Of a stretch of 14,358 bases of DNA, positions 14,250-14,358 are shown piece by piece. Made by a program: the position numbers and the translations under genes. Below the pieces are notes generated by a model, which was not told the DNA's origin, searched no databases, and worked only from the letters and a program-made list of their open reading frames with translations. Positions within the stretch are counted from its first letter, which is position 1. Every line of letters begins with the position of its first letter. The DNA is from an uncultured Acidobacteriota bacterium (GTDB taxonomy: Bacteria; Acidobacteriota; Terriglobia; Terriglobales; Acidobacteriaceae): assembly GCA_903832475.1 (NCBI GenBank), contig CAILBQ010000469.1, positions 1 through 14,358 on the forward strand, given 5' to 3'.

Positions 14250-14358
14250 AAGCAGGAGACCTCGGTTCCTTCATTGTAAAAGCTCGATATAGAGCAGAGT
14301 GTATTCAACAATACAGGGATCGCCGGCCTCGGTTGTCCCCCCATCCCGGGTTCTGTAC
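14250..14358 (-). other. Leader and upstream region of pdhA, to contig end
   Basis: This 109-base stretch should hold at least part of the pdhA control region. Apart from the short inverted repeat GCTC-GATATA-GAGC (14282-14295) I see no convincing promoter pair, operator or gene fragment. Unlike the left end, the right end does not look like adapter sequence. Confidence 0.4.

Overview
This window looks like one assembled contig of high-GC bacterial chromosome. The first 33 bases are not genomic: they match the Illumina read-1 adapter exactly, so genomic sequence starts at base 34. The gene content suggests an acidobacterium, probably class Terriglobia. The grounds are a Tat-exported glucose-fructose-oxidoreductase-like enzyme, a FecR protein with W/Y/G-rich repeats, a Wzi-like outer-membrane protein, and a palindromic intergenic repeat of a kind I recall from Acidobacteriota. 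This placement is inference; there is no rRNA or other phylogenetic marker beyond ordinary housekeeping genes.

Layout. (1) 38-611: a ParD/ParE-type toxin-antitoxin pair, cut by the contig edge just before the antitoxin start codon. (2) 632-2086, minus: glycogen synthase glgA, convergent with the toxin. (3) 2283-3891, plus: a GNAT acetyltransferase, then the 16S rRNA dimethyltransferase rsmA. (4) 3964-6943, minus: ruvC, a secreted protein of unknown function that overlaps ruvC by 4 bases, and a large FecR-domain protein ending in poly-glycine, with a clear intrinsic terminator behind it. (5) 7139-8302, plus: a Tat-dependent Gfo/Idh/MocA oxidoreductase. (6) 8507-9972, plus: an SRPBCC protein and a TIGR01777-type NAD(P)-binding protein overlapping by ATGA, behind a promoter flanked by two near-identical palindromes. 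(7) 10108-14249, minus: pdhA, pdhB (2-oxoacid dehydrogenase E1 alpha and beta) and a Wzi-like outer-membrane protein, with a palindromic repeat between the E1 genes.

The genes do not form one pathway. The units that clearly work together are parD/parE, pdhA/pdhB and, by inference, the SRPBCC/TIGR01777 pair. No intergenic gap exceeds about 205 bases. I found no tRNA, rRNA, CRISPR array, insertion sequence or phage gene. I do not see a clear new defence or mobile system. The least explained parts are the two-palindrome control region at 8385-8450 with its compositionally distinct gene pair, the ruvC-coupled secreted protein, and the palindromic repeat.
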